Under the pieces are notes generated by a model. That model saw nothing but the letters and a program-made list of their open reading frames with translations, was not told the origin of the DNA and ran no database searches. This document shows, one piece after another, positions 9,187-20,001 of a stretch of 21,041 nt of DNA. The stretch is from NCBI GenBank assembly GCA_910592005.1, contig CAJVPP010001296.1, positions 1-21,041 of the forward strand, read 5' to 3'. Numbering within the stretch: position 1 is the first letter of the stretch; the number at the start of each line of letters is the position of its first letter. The DNA comes from Funneliformis mosseae. Lineage: Eukaryota; Glomeromycota; Glomeromycetes; Glomerales; Glomeraceae. Both the position numbers and the translations under genes were made by a program.

Positions 9187-12160
9187 TTTTTAAATCTAAT
9201 TTATAATTTAAGGTAAAATTAAAATATTTAATTATAGCAATTCAAGATTTATTAAATAATTATATTGAAAGACTGAGAATTTTATTGATTTACTTTTTGT
9301 TACAAATAATAAAATTGAAACTTTTTAAGATAATGCTATTATATATATTTTTAATAACTTAATCTATTTAATTTTTATAAAAAATTTTAGGTAATATTAA
9401 AAATTGATATTATATTACATATTAATAAAATAATACAAATTATATTACATAAGTATAAAGAATTATAAGACTTTATTAAAACTCATTATTAATTTCAGAC
9501 ATATAACTTATAAATATATAATTTTTTTTATTTAAAACATGATATTATTTTTAATAATAATTATTAATTAAATGAACTGTTAGATTAAAAAGTGTAATAA
9601 ATCAAGTTATATTATTTACAATTCTTCTCACACTCTATTTTTAATATTCTAATTACTTCATTTTTATTAAATCTAATATCTTTAATATTATTTAATTTGT
9701 AAAGTAAATTAGAAATTTCTATTTATTTAACAGAAATTTATTCTATAATTAGTAATAGTAAAATTATGTAAAATTCATATATTATATGATAAAAAAACCT
9801 TTGATCAATATTAACTATCAAAAATTGAAGCACAAAATCAATTAAAATATATTTTATCTAACTTTTACATAATCATTAAAATTTAAGATTTTATCAAATG
9901 TATAAAATGCTATAAAATTCAATATATTTATAGTAAAAAATATTTAAATATGTAATAAATAATAAATCTTTAACTTACTTTTCAATCTTAGAATTATATA
10001 TGTAAAATTCTTATCTTTTTAGAAGATCATTTTATATATAAAATTATTTTTGAATATAAAAAGATTTATTCTTGTAAAAAAATCTAAACTTAAGCAATAT
10101 TATTAATATAGGTTTAAAGAAAATTTACAAATAAAATTAAAGAATTTAATAAATATTTATTAAATAATAATTTATCTATTATGTGATAATTATTATAATA
10201 AAAAGAATGATTTTTATTGCTATTTGATTAAAAAAACTAATACCTTTAAAAAGAAAAAATTTAATATATAATTGAGCAATTTATTTCTTAATAATAAAAA
10301 ATTATATTATTATTACAAAAATAAAAATAATATAGCAAATCATATAATTTAATATAAGTGTTAATAAATATGATATTAATTATGATTACCTCTTTTCTTC
10401 AAAAATTTGGTCTTAATATAACGTTAAATTTAATATTACTTAAAATAGCCTAATATATATTTTAATAAAAATAATTAAAATATTTCAATGTAATCATATA
10501 GATATTTTAAAATTAAAACATTATCTTGAAAATAATAATTTCTGTGATTAAAATACAATTTTATCAAAATTGAAAAGATTTCTCTAATATATGGAATAAT
10601 TTATATTAAAATATGAAAAATAATAATATTTTATCTAATAATTTATTTTCTTTATTTTAAAATTTACTAAAGCAATATTAAATTTCTAAAAAATAGATTT
10701 TTAGCCTTAGAAATTTATAATGCATTTAGAATTTTTAATCTAAAATTTTTATCACAAAGAGAAAGTGATATTGTAAATTATAGAAATAATGAAATTAAAA
10801 TTATGTATTGTATTATATTACATTTATTTTAATTAAAAAAATTTTTTGTTAAAGAATTTGATTAACTATATTAAACTAAATCAATTTATATAATTAAATT
10901 TTATGTAATAAAATTAAATAATTTAATATATATTTATATAATTAGAAAATGTATTATTGTCTTGAACTTATACATTAAGAAAATTTTGGTCATGTAAGCG
11001 TTTTTCTGTTTATCACATTATTTTTATCCAATAATTCGTGTAAGACTCACAGCTCCTAATTATAATTAAGTCGATGCTGATTGGCTTTTACTATATTTTT
11101 TTTTAGTTATATACTTAAGGTTAAAATTATTATTTTTAGTATTAATAAGATTTTTTTTCTCTCAAATAAGTCATTTTGAAATTATTAAAATAATATTTAA
11201 ATAATTTCTTTATAGATTAGATAAAATTCCATATTGATATTTTGTTTTTTCTTAAGATAAATCAATGATTCTTATGCGTAAAGAAACTCACAAATTATAT
11301 AGTAGTTATTAGTGTTAAGTTTTAGACACATTTTTGATTTTAAATATTTTAGACAAGGTTTTAAACAGAAAATATGTTTAAAATTGTTTAAAATTGTTTA
11401 ATTTTCTAATACTGGTAGTTATAACAGTAAGCTTTACAACTTGTTATGTTACCTTTTTATAGAAAAAATATTACTCTTTGATTTTTTAATTCTTGTATCA
11501 TGTTTAACTAAACAGAAAAGCAAATTGTACCTTAGATTTTTATACTCGCATCAAGAAACAATTATCAAATTGACATCTTTTTCGTCTTTTAATTGGAAAA
11601 ATTCTTGATGATTTATGGTCTCATTGATATTTAATAAGATAAAAAAGTTAGATAAAAACAATTTTAAGGACTAAGAGAATATAATGCATTATTTTAATTT
11701 ATAAAGGGAGAACAAATTTTATTCTTATTATTACATAATTAGGAGAATTTCTAGGTATTTATCGCTAGTAACCATCCTAACCTTTAATGTTTGAACACTC
11801 TAACTTTTGATTGTCTATAAAGAAGGAATTAGTTATGCATCTTCCTTTATCACTAAATAAAAAAAAGTTCACTCAGATCTGAACACACCCATTTAAATCT
11901 TATTGGGAAACATTTTTGGGAAAAGAGAATTAGTGAATAAGCTTGCATTTATTTTAGAGTCAAATTTTAGATTCAATAATACTTTTATATTATCTCTAAA
12001 GAAAAGAAATTTCAGAATACAAAATTAATATAGAAAATTATTTTCAATTAATACAAGTAAAGAGTGCAGATCTTGTAAAATTTATAAATAATAATATTAT
12101 GATAACAAGTAAATACAATAATAGATGAATCTCTAACTAGATGATTATAATCCAGATGAG
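9187..12160. other. A/T desert with a less AT-rich section near 10960-11960
   Basis: No gene is recognisable in about 3 kb. The section from about 10960 to 11960 has noticeably more G and C and more varied words (for example GATGCTGATTGGC near 11073), and may be a decayed gene or transposon. Every frame there is broken and I could match none to a family. A short tandem, GTTTAAAATT repeated, lies near 11374-11400. Confidence 0.55.
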
Positions 12161-12212
12161 AAATGAAAAACCAAGCGTTGAAGAGAAAAAGCCAAACTAC
12201 AAATAATATAAT

Positions 12213-12420
12213 CAAAATCAAGGTAATAATAATAACATTTATTTTGAAATTCCAGATGATATTCAGGTAAATAAAAATTTTAGTTTATACTTAGCTTTTA
12301 ATTTATCTGAATGAAATTAATTGTTTTTATTTACATTACAGCTGAAAACTTTAATGATAATATTTCAAATGAGGATAATTCTGAAATATAAGCATAACCT
12401 CTACCTGAAAAAGAAAGGAA
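12213..12420 (+). pseudogene. Possible two-exon gene relic ending at a MITE
   Basis: A short exon-like frame reads QNQGNNNNIYFEIPDDIQ (12213-12266) and is followed at once by GTAAAT. A 75-bp T/A-rich interval (12267-12341) ends in TTACATTACAG. The next segment reads either as an open frame in phase (LKTLMIIFQMR...) or, in another frame, as the acidic ENFNDNISNEDNSEI then PLPEKERKYME. The second looks more protein-like but needs a frame change. MITE-2 begins at 12427 and cuts the segment off. No family is recognised and there is no convincing start codon. The Asn/Asp-rich composition is easy to generate by chance in AT-rich DNA, so this is weak. Confidence 0.25.
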
Positions 12421-12426
12421 ATATAT

Positions 12427-12582
12427 GGAAACTTTGCAATAGAAAAAAAGGAAAATAGCTGAAAAAAATAAAAAATGAGTTAGTGCTAAATCTGAACATA
12501 TTTTAACCTAAAAATCATATTTAGCATATAAAAATAAAATTGATTTTTTTCAGTAATTTCCTCCTTCTATTGCAAAGGTCTC
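12427..12582. mobile_element. 156-bp MITE (MITE-2), related to MITE-1
   Basis: The left end GGAAACTTTGCAATAG and the inverse of the right end GAGACCTTTGCAATAG lead into imperfect arms of about 40 bp: AAAAAAAGGAAAATAGCTGA on the left, AAGGAGGAAATTACTGAAAA on the right. ATAT flanks both ends (12423-12426 and 12583-12586). The TTTGCAATAGAA core is shared with MITE-1. The arms differ mainly where the left copy has A for G, as expected from decay. The interior has no coding capacity. Confidence 0.75.
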
Positions 12583-12689
12583 ATATTATCACGAGAAATG
12601 AATTACCATAATCTAAAACGAGTAAATTATTATGTTAGATCTTCAAGAAAACTTTATAAAAAGAAATATGTTAGTTATAAATTTAACTT

Positions 12690-12815
12690 TTATCTATATT
12701 TGTAGACTACATTATAATCATTAATATTCTCTTCACTATTATCATCATCATCACAAATATCTTCATAAATATCTCTAATAACACTAATACCTGATATAGT
12801 TTTTTTGAAGAAGAA
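12690..12815 (-). pseudogene. Possible C-terminal acidic tail of a second pogo-type transposase
   Basis: About 41 codons on the minus strand are open to a TAA at 12690-12692. They read KKTISGISVIRDIYEDICDD, then DDNSEENINDYNVVY. The FKKT..GIS followed by an acidic tail resembles the end of the Tigger/pogo transposase at 156-1531, which has SFKTCGIS followed by an acidic tail. Two stops lie directly upstream and no catalytic motif is present. The match is short and may be coincidental. Next to it (12830-12885) AAAGAAACTGC occurs twice. Confidence 0.25.
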
Positions 12816-13169
12816 AAACTACTACAAAAAAGAAACTGCCTAAAATGCTCACTTCACTGTAAAGGAAAAGAAACTGCTTAATATACCTTTATTTCTATCA
12901 TGCTAAAATTTTTATATTATATAACTATGTAAACATGACATTGCTTAATAATTATAATAACTAATGCTTATATAAATAACTATCGTAACTTTTTAAATAT
13001 CAGATTTTTCAGATTCTGAGTTTAAAGTGATAGTGTTTATGATATAAAATATGTATATAGCATCAAATTCTATTGGCTGTAGATATTAATATTAAAACTA
13101 ACATATAAAATTTAATCTCTTAAAACTTTCATCAGAACTTTAATTAGTTCTTTCTTTTCTTTTTAATGG

Positions 13170-13221
13170 TTAATCAACAAACATCTATAAATAAATAAAT
13201 CATTTATCTATTGTTGATTAA
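13170..13221. repeat. Perfect 11-bp inverted repeat with a 30-base loop
   Basis: TTAATCAACAA (13170-13180) and TTGTTGATTAA (13211-13221) are exact inverses around an A/T loop. It lies about 170 bp before the recognisable part of the Tc1-like relic. It may be a remnant of a small element or a subterminal repeat; no target duplication is evident. Confidence 0.45.
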
Positions 13222-13389
13222 ATTAAAAATTATAAAGCTAAGTTATATAATACTGTATGTATATACATTCTCTTCAATGATCATTATAGATATTAAAATT
13301 TAGATTACGCTAAAACTAATACATATAAATTAAAAAAATTTTTTCTCATGTATTACAAATAGTTTAAAAATAAAAAATTTTTTTTAAAA

Positions 13390-14349
13390 CTTGCTTAAAT
13401 AAAGTCAACTTTCTGATTTTAAGCAGAAAGTATTAGACTTTAGAAAAGAGATCATAGAAATATTAAAGCCATCCTCCATCATCTTAAATCAACTATTCAT
13501 GATATAATAACTAGTTATAAAAATAAAACTAAACTAAAGCTATTTACAACCAGGCAGGCCACCAAAATTAACAGAAAGAGATGTTAGATATCTTATAAAA
13601 ATCATTAAAAAAACTATCAACAGTCTTTAGATGATATAATAGAAAAATTTAAAGATTTAATAAATCTAGTATATCATAATACAGTAAAAAATGTTTTACA
13701 TTCTAAAGGGTTTTTTGTTTAAGCAGATAAAAGAAAACTATTAGTTTCTGAAGTAAATCATAAAAAAAAGATTAGAATATTGTTATAAAAAAAGAAATTA
13801 GATTCTAAGTAGAATTCAATTATATAAAGTAATGAATGCCGTTTTTTATTATTTCAAAATGATGCTCATTATTGGGTTTAGGTCATATAAAAATTTAATG
13901 TAAATTGTTTAATTCCAAATAGTAAATCAAAAAATTAAGGTATTATAGTATAAAAATGTTTTGCAAAGATAGACTTAGTCTTTTAATTTAAGTTTCTAGT
14001 AGAATTATAGATTCTGTATATATTAATATATTAAAAATATTTTTTTATCATTTTATAATAGTTATGAAAATAATTTATAATATATTTTTAAGATAACAAT
14101 GCTCTAATTTATAGAGTAAATGTAATTAATCAATAGAAAGAGAGTAATTTAATATTAAGTCTGTATAAGTCTATAAAATGTTTTAAAAAGAAAAGTTCAA
14201 GTATACAAATCTCATCTAAAAAATATTAGGAAATTAATAATAATATTAAAAAAGGAATAAAATCAAATTAAATCTGAAATTTTAGTAAATAATATATTAC
14301 AAAGAATTCAAGCTATATAAATAATCATGACAATCTAGCTAAATACTAA
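13390..14349 (+). pseudogene. Tc1/mariner-type transposase pseudogene
   Basis: Protein similarity is recognisable across several frames. The N-terminal part is NIKAILHHLKSTIHD (from about 13459). A Tc1-typical linker, QPGRPPKLTERDVRYL, starts near 13547, and SLDDIIEKFKDL near 13624. The catalytic core follows: the motif that should read Asp-Glu-Cys-Arg-Phe is NECRF, its Asp changed to Asn (AAT, 13831-13833). Further on come QNDAHYW, a broken VWGCFAK-like motif (TAA 13951-13953, then AAA where Gly is expected), and YIF-stop-DNNA with the second catalytic Asp kept (14092-14094). The third catalytic segment (normally Pro-Asp-Leu-Asn-Pro-Ile-Glu) appears deleted around 14160-14180. The C-terminal VYKSH, EILVNN and AKY-stop (14349) remain. 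Many TAA/TAG codons stand where Trp or Gln is expected. TIRs were not found. It is inactive. Confidence 0.85.
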
Positions 14350-15572
14350 TAATATAATAAAAATATAAGTTTTTCTAAGTTATATATATAAATTTGTAAA
14401 AATTTTATTAATAAATTGTTAAATAATAAAATGTTAAAAATTGGTTATAATTTAAACAATCGATAAATGACCAGTAAGTGATCAGATATTTTTTAGAGAA
14501 GAGTATACATATTTTCTATTAAAAAGTTTTATCATAAATAATAATTTGTATTTTTTAAATATTTGTATCAATTATTCTTATTTAATGTTAATGAAAACTT
14601 ATAAAATTAACATAAAATTATATATATATTGAATTATAGGTAAAGTATGTAATAAAAGTACTAATTATAATTATTTTAATAAATATTAAAAAGTAATTAA
14701 TTTATAAAAAAAAAATGTAATTATAATTACCTTCAAGAATTTCTAAAAAATAATTTATAGAATTAAAGATATCTTTTCTAGTATTTTTAAGTTTAGCAAA
14801 ATATATTTCTAATAGTATAAATTAAAGTAATAAATTGTAGATCAATAAATACTAGTATATACTTTAAAAAAAAATTAAATCTAATAAAAGAACTTTCTAC
14901 TATTAGAATCATAATATACTATTTTATCAAAAACTATTTCAATATATACTAGAAATTTTTTTGAAAATATTAGAAATTATTTAACAAATAATAGATTTAT
15001 ATTAAGAGTTTATGATATTATAAAGAAGATAATGTTGCTGAAGTAGTAATATTAATAGAATAATCTAATTAGTTATCTTTTTACTAGCTAAAATGAGTTA
15101 TAAATAATTATATAAAATATTTTTTAACTGGTTTGAAAAAATATAATAAATTAATTCTTAAAATATAATACATTTAGAAATAATAATGTTAGCTAATACT
15201 AAATATTCAAATTATAAGTTTAAAAATTAATTTATATGATGTTTATTAATATTTTAAAGTTGATTTATATTATAATATTTATTAAGAGAAAAAAGTTAAA
15301 AATTACTAGAAAAAATGTATTATAATAAAATTATTAAATTAGCAAAAGAATAAAAAAAATTAATTAATTAAAATTATTTAAAGAGTAAATATAATACTAC
15401 AATATTGATATTATTGCTATTATAGTTATAATTGAATTTAAAATATTTATATATTATATTTTAATTAATAAATAAATAATTTATTATTATTTTTCTAAAA
15501 ATATATTTTTAAATTTTTTTAAAATTAAATTGATTCTTTTTTATTAATTAAAAAAAAAGTATTATATAAACC
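14350..15572. other. A/T desert between the Tc1-like relic and element C
   Basis: Only A/T-rich sequence with stops in all frames is seen. TGACCAGTAAGTGATCAG near 14468 is the one G/C-bearing word. No gene, clear repeat or terminal structure is recognised. Confidence 0.6.
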
Positions 15573-16516
15573 TAAAACTTTGCATAAGCTAAGCTACTTA
15601 TAAGTTAAATGAATTGACTTATCTAGACTTGATTTAAGTTATTATAAAATAAGCTATAAGCTAAATAAGTTAGCTTATGCTATGACTTGATTCATATTAT
15701 AGCTTAGCTTATTAGCTTATATTTTCTTTTTTAAAAAAATCTAAAGACAGTTTTTCTTTAAAAAAAAATTACTTCAATAGCATTTTATATAAAAAAACAG
15801 TCTTAATGATATTTTCTTTGAAAAAAATACATCTAGTAATATTTTCTTTAAAAAAAAAATGCATTCAGTGATTTTTCTTTTGAAAAATATATCTAGCGAT
15901 ATTTTCTTAAAGAAAAATATATTTAAGGTTAAATTTCTTTAAAGGAATTTGCTTACAGAATGATTTTCTTGAAGAATTTCACTTTTAAATATTTTATAAA
16001 GAAATTTATTTTCAAAGTGATTTTCTTAAAGATTTTTACTTTTAGAATAATTTTCATAAAAGATTTTACTTCTAAAATGATTTTCTTAAAAGATTTTACT
16101 TTTAGAATGATTTTCTGATTTCACTTTTAAAATAATTTTTTTGAAAGATTTTGCTTTTAAAACAAATTTCATGAAGGATTTTATTTCTAAAATAATTTTC
16201 ATAAAGGATTTTACTTTTAGAGCATTTTTTTTAAAAGATTTTACTTCTAAAGTGATTTTCTTGAAGAATTTTACTTTTAAAATGATTTTCTTAAAGGTTT
16301 TTATTTTCAGAAACAGTTCTCTTAAAAGAAATTATTTTAGAACCGTTTCTCTTTATAAATTCTATTCAAAATATAAATACAAACTAAATGAATTGACTTA
16401 CAAGCTAGTTTAGTTTGACTTAGATTATTGATTGATCTCTGTAAGCTATGCTAAAAAAAATGTGATTTAGTTCAAGCCAGTGATAAACAAGTTGAACTAG
16501 CTTATGTGAAACTTTA
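15573..16516. mobile_element. hAT-like non-autonomous element C with minisatellite core
   Basis: The left end TAAAACTTTGCATAAGCTA (15573-15591) and the inverse of the right end TAAAGTTTCACATAAGCTA (ending at 16516) agree at 15 of 19 positions, and all four differences are transitions. The flanks TATAAACC (15565-15572) and TATAAATT (16517-16524) agree at 6 of 8, both differences C/T, giving a convincing decayed 8-bp duplication. The arms are rich in AAGCTA/TAGCTT words (ATAAGCTATAAGCTAAATAA and the like), parallel in style to the GAGTCAAGTC arms of copies A and B. The core is a tandem array. No transposase is encoded. The right end resembles copy B's inverted right end, TAAAGTTCCAGATGAG, so the two families appear related. 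Confidence 0.75.
15720..16335 (+). repeat. Minisatellite of about 30-bp units in element C
   Basis: About twenty degenerate units repeat a pattern such as GATTTTCTTAAAAGATTTTA followed by CTTTTAGAAT. The first half (to about 15960) is more degenerate, with A-rich spacers and units of about 30 to 40 bp. From 15960 onward the period is close to 30. Because 30 is a multiple of three, one frame stays open from 16141 to 16413 and reads as ten-residue repeats (MKDFAFKTNF, MKDFISKIIF, IKDFTFRAFF, LKDFTSKVIF). This is most simply a by-product of the repeat, since no start context or family match supports a gene. Confidence 0.85.
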
Positions 16517-16732
16517 TATAAATTAAAACCTTATTTTCATATAATATTATTATATAATAAAAAATAATAATCAGCAAAAAAATCTACTTTTCTTATAAAT
16601 AACTATTTTAATATTTAGAAAGAATTCAACTAAAAAAATCTTAAAATCTTGATAATGTATAGTCTTCAGCGAAAAAAATGACAGTGCAATCTTTTACTAT
16701 ATAATTAACTTTTTTTTAAAGGATTTGTATAA

Positions 16733-16869
16733 ACTAAAGAAAGCGTTGCAACAATGTAACACTTATTTATTACTTGTTACAACTTAAATTTTAATAAGGT
16801 TGCAATTTGTTGCAATATTATGATACTTATTTGTCACCTGTTACAACTAATTGAGATGCTATCTTTAGT
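16733..16869. mobile_element. 137-bp MITE with internal 42-bp direct repeats (MITE-4)
   Basis: The ends ACTAAAGAAAGC (16733-16744) and the inverse of 16858-16869, ACTAAAGATAGC, agree at 11 of 12 positions, and ATAA flanks both sides (16729-16732 and 16870-16873). Inside lie two 42-bp direct repeats, 16745-16786 and 16809-16850. Both start GTTGCAA, contain ACTTATTT and end in TGTTACAACT, with 33 of 42 positions identical and seven of nine differences transitions. No coding capacity is present. Its repeats are unlike those of MITE-1, -2 and -3. Confidence 0.65.
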
Positions 16870-16875
16870 ATAAAC

Positions 16876-18590
16876 AATTACATAGTATTTTATATGTATT
16901 ACTAATTCAAATTCTATATGTATTATTTAAAGCTCATAATGCATATTTTAATATGAATAAAATTTTTGCGATCATGAAATAAGGTTAAATTTGAGTGTTT
17001 AATCATTAAAATTAAAATTACAAAAAATTTTACTATGTTAATAAGCTTCACTCACTAATAAAAAAAAATTTTTAGCTAAATATTTTACAATAAAAATAAT
17101 ATATTCTAACTAAGAAAGTAGAAAATAAAAAGCATAAAGTTAAATTAATATGAAAAAAAAGCTAACTTTCTAATTTTTTAGTATTTTAACTTGTATTTAA
17201 ATCCAGATTGACAGAGAAGGAGAATACTTTTTATATTTTAATTTTTGAGTGTATAATTTCTTAATCAAAAGCATTTGAGAATAAAAAAAATTTTGAAAAT
17301 TATTTTTTAAAAACTTTTATTATTCAAAAAATCTTTTTGCTATTCTTTTCACTAAAGACTGTATATTTTAATAATTTTAATAATTTTAACAATAATAAAT
17401 AAGAAAATATAAACTCTAATAATAATAAATTTGCATCTATTAATTCTAATTAATATAAAAATATATTAATAAAATTCAGATAACTTGAAATTTAATATTT
17501 ATAAAAAGTATTATAAAAAGTTCTAATTAAATATAGGTATTTTTTTTAAGAAAATATTTTACAAAATATTAGTTAGAAATTCTCATAAAAAAAGGAATTT
17601 TAATAATAAAAAGGACAGATATTTTTTTAATAAAAAGAGTAAAAGAATATAATGATTATCTTATTTAATAGATAATTTGTGATCCTTAATTTTTACAATT
17701 ATTGATAATTTGGATTTTCAAATAATAATTAAATTTTTATCTATAAATTTTATTCTTAAAAGATATTAAGTAAAAAACTTAATAATTGATATTTTTATTT
17801 TTTAACGAGTTAAAATTATTAATAACCTTTATTAAATTTTAGAATATGCTTATTAACTGCTAATATATAAACTTTAATAAATTAAAAAGCTTTCTTAAAA
17901 CTTAATATTTATTATATAGATTTTGATTAGTATCTTTTTAACTTCTCTTTAATATTATTTCTTTCTTTATAAATTATTTCAGAATTAATATTATATAAAT
18001 AATTATACATATTTTAAAAAAGTTTAGAATTTTAAATAAAATTTTACATTTATAATAGATAATTAATCTACAATAATATTATATAAAAGAAAAATTACTT
18101 TAAGTTTTAACTCAGCATTTTTTACTATAATATTCTTATATTATTGATATATTACTTATAATTTTAACTTAAGAGTAAAATAATAAATAAAATTAATTAA
18201 CTAACAAATATAAAAATATAAAAACTAATATTTAAAATAAAAGAAACTAAAAATGATAATCAAATTATAATTAAATTAATTAATCCTCTTATTGCTTTTT
18301 AATAATAACCATTTTTAATTATGCATATATCTTATCAAATTTTATATAAATTAATTTTATTAATTTTAACTCTTAAAAAAAATTATAATAATATAAATAA
18401 AATACTTATTTATTTCTAAAACTATTGAAAAGGCTATTAATTGCTTATCAGCTTTGTTATATTTAACTTTAGGTGATATTTGAAAAAATTTAAATATATT
18501 TAGAAAATTTTACAAGAGATAAAAATTTTATATAATATGAAATTGCAGCTTGATATTATATAAATTTAAGAAATATTAGAGTATAATATA
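16876..18590. other. A/T desert
   Basis: About 1.7 kb of A/T-rich sequence has no recognisable gene. Slightly more complex words occur near 17195-17280 and 18425-18480, but no frame or repeat could be supported. Confidence 0.6.
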
Positions 18591-18722
18591 GGAGATAATC
18601 AATAGAAAAAAAAAAAATCTACTTTTTAGTCAAAAATTTTTTTATTCTTATAAATAAAACTAGTTTAATGACTAAAATTACTCAAAATTTATAGATTTCC
18701 TTCTTTTCTATTGATTATCTCC
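18591..18722. mobile_element. 132-bp MITE (MITE-3), related to MITE-1 and MITE-2
   Basis: The left end begins GGAGATAATCAATAGAAAA and the right end is its inverse. Over 31 bp the arms differ at only three positions, all A on the left where the inverted right arm has G. ATATA flanks both sides (18586-18590 and 18723-18727). The arms contain the CAATAGAA...AGGAAA core of the other two copies, but the outer ten bases differ (GAGATAATCAATAG rather than CTCTTTGCAATAG). A second imperfect inner inverted pair (TTTTTAGTC and GACTAAAA) extends the hairpin. Confidence 0.8.
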
Positions 18723-20001
18723 ATATATAAATCATCAACTGTCTCAACTATTTTAGATTTTTAAAATAAACTTTCAGTTTTTTTAAATCATCAAAAAAAA
18801 AAATGCATAAATTTATATTTAAGCTATATTCAATATATATAAAGAATAATTTTTTAATATAATACTAATATTTTCATTTGCATTAATTATTAATAATTAC
18901 TAATATTTTATTTAATGATCAAATTATTAATTTTAATATCATTATTATTATTAGAATTAAATCATTATTTTACATTTTTTACTAATAAAGAAATAGAATC
19001 TCTTTTATAGTAATAAATATATATAAAAAATATCTAATTTTAGTAATATAATACAAGATTATCTTTCAATAAAAGGATAATATTTGATTAAATCTATATG
19101 TAGTTAATTTTAGCTATAATAAATTTAATAAAATAAAAAAAACAATTAGTAATAAAAAAATTTAAATAATAATATATATAAAAATAAAACTTTTTTAAAT
19201 TTTTTGTTTGTATTATTTGATTTCTTAATTATTATTGGTGATTATAAAGAAAAGGTGTTTACTCTTTTTAATTTAAATAATGAAATATTTAAATATATTA
19301 TAAATAGTATTATATATTTAAAATAATATTACTTATTATATAATATAATTACTCATATTTATTACTTATGATCTTGTAGAACTAAATAGAAGAATCAGTT
19401 TAGATCAATTATTTGAAATCAGTTCAAAGAATTCAGTTTAATTCAGTTCTATTATTAGAATCAGATTTATAGAACTAAAACTAAACTATTTTATCTTTAT
19501 CAGAAATATAAATCTTATATTCATAAAAACTATATTCTTTCAACTATTTTAACTATAAATTTGTAAGTAATTTTATTTATTAATTACAATCATTTTTAAT
19601 TATTTTTAAATATTTAAAATATATTATTAAAAAATTAATACTTTTATAATAAATTTTATGATATTTCTTAAAAAAAAATGTAATTAACTAGTAATTTTTT
19701 AAAGATAAATAAATAATAAATTATTATATAAAAAATTAAAATTTTAAACTCATATATCTTATTATCTATCAATCTCAGAAATATAAAAATACTACCATTT
19801 AATAGATTTTATATTTTTGTAATTATTAAATAATAAATTATTTTTAAAAAATTAAAAAATTAAAAAATTAATATATATTAATAATTATAAATTTTAAAAG
19901 TTTAAAAATACTATCATTAGATATATTATAATATGATAAAATTAAAATTTTATTTTATATTTTTATAATCATTAGATATTAAAATATTTAAATATTTTAA
20001 G
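18723..20001. other. A/T desert, with a short word-rich patch near 19380-19500
   Basis: There is no gene. The patch around 19380-19500 is dense in AGAACTAA, AATCAGTT and CAGTTC words, recalling 3420-3590, and may be another decayed element arm. Near 19845-19870, ATTAAAAA is repeated in tandem. Confidence 0.5.

Noticed and set aside
13800..14100. Ciliate-like genetic code with TAA/TAG read as an amino acid
   Set aside because: The stops stand where the family has Trp as well as Gln, and frameshifts and catalytic losses accompany them, so decay explains them.
1750..20000. Centromere or replication origin in the A/T desert
   Set aside because: Only base composition suggests it; there is no consistent satellite or defined motif to support it.
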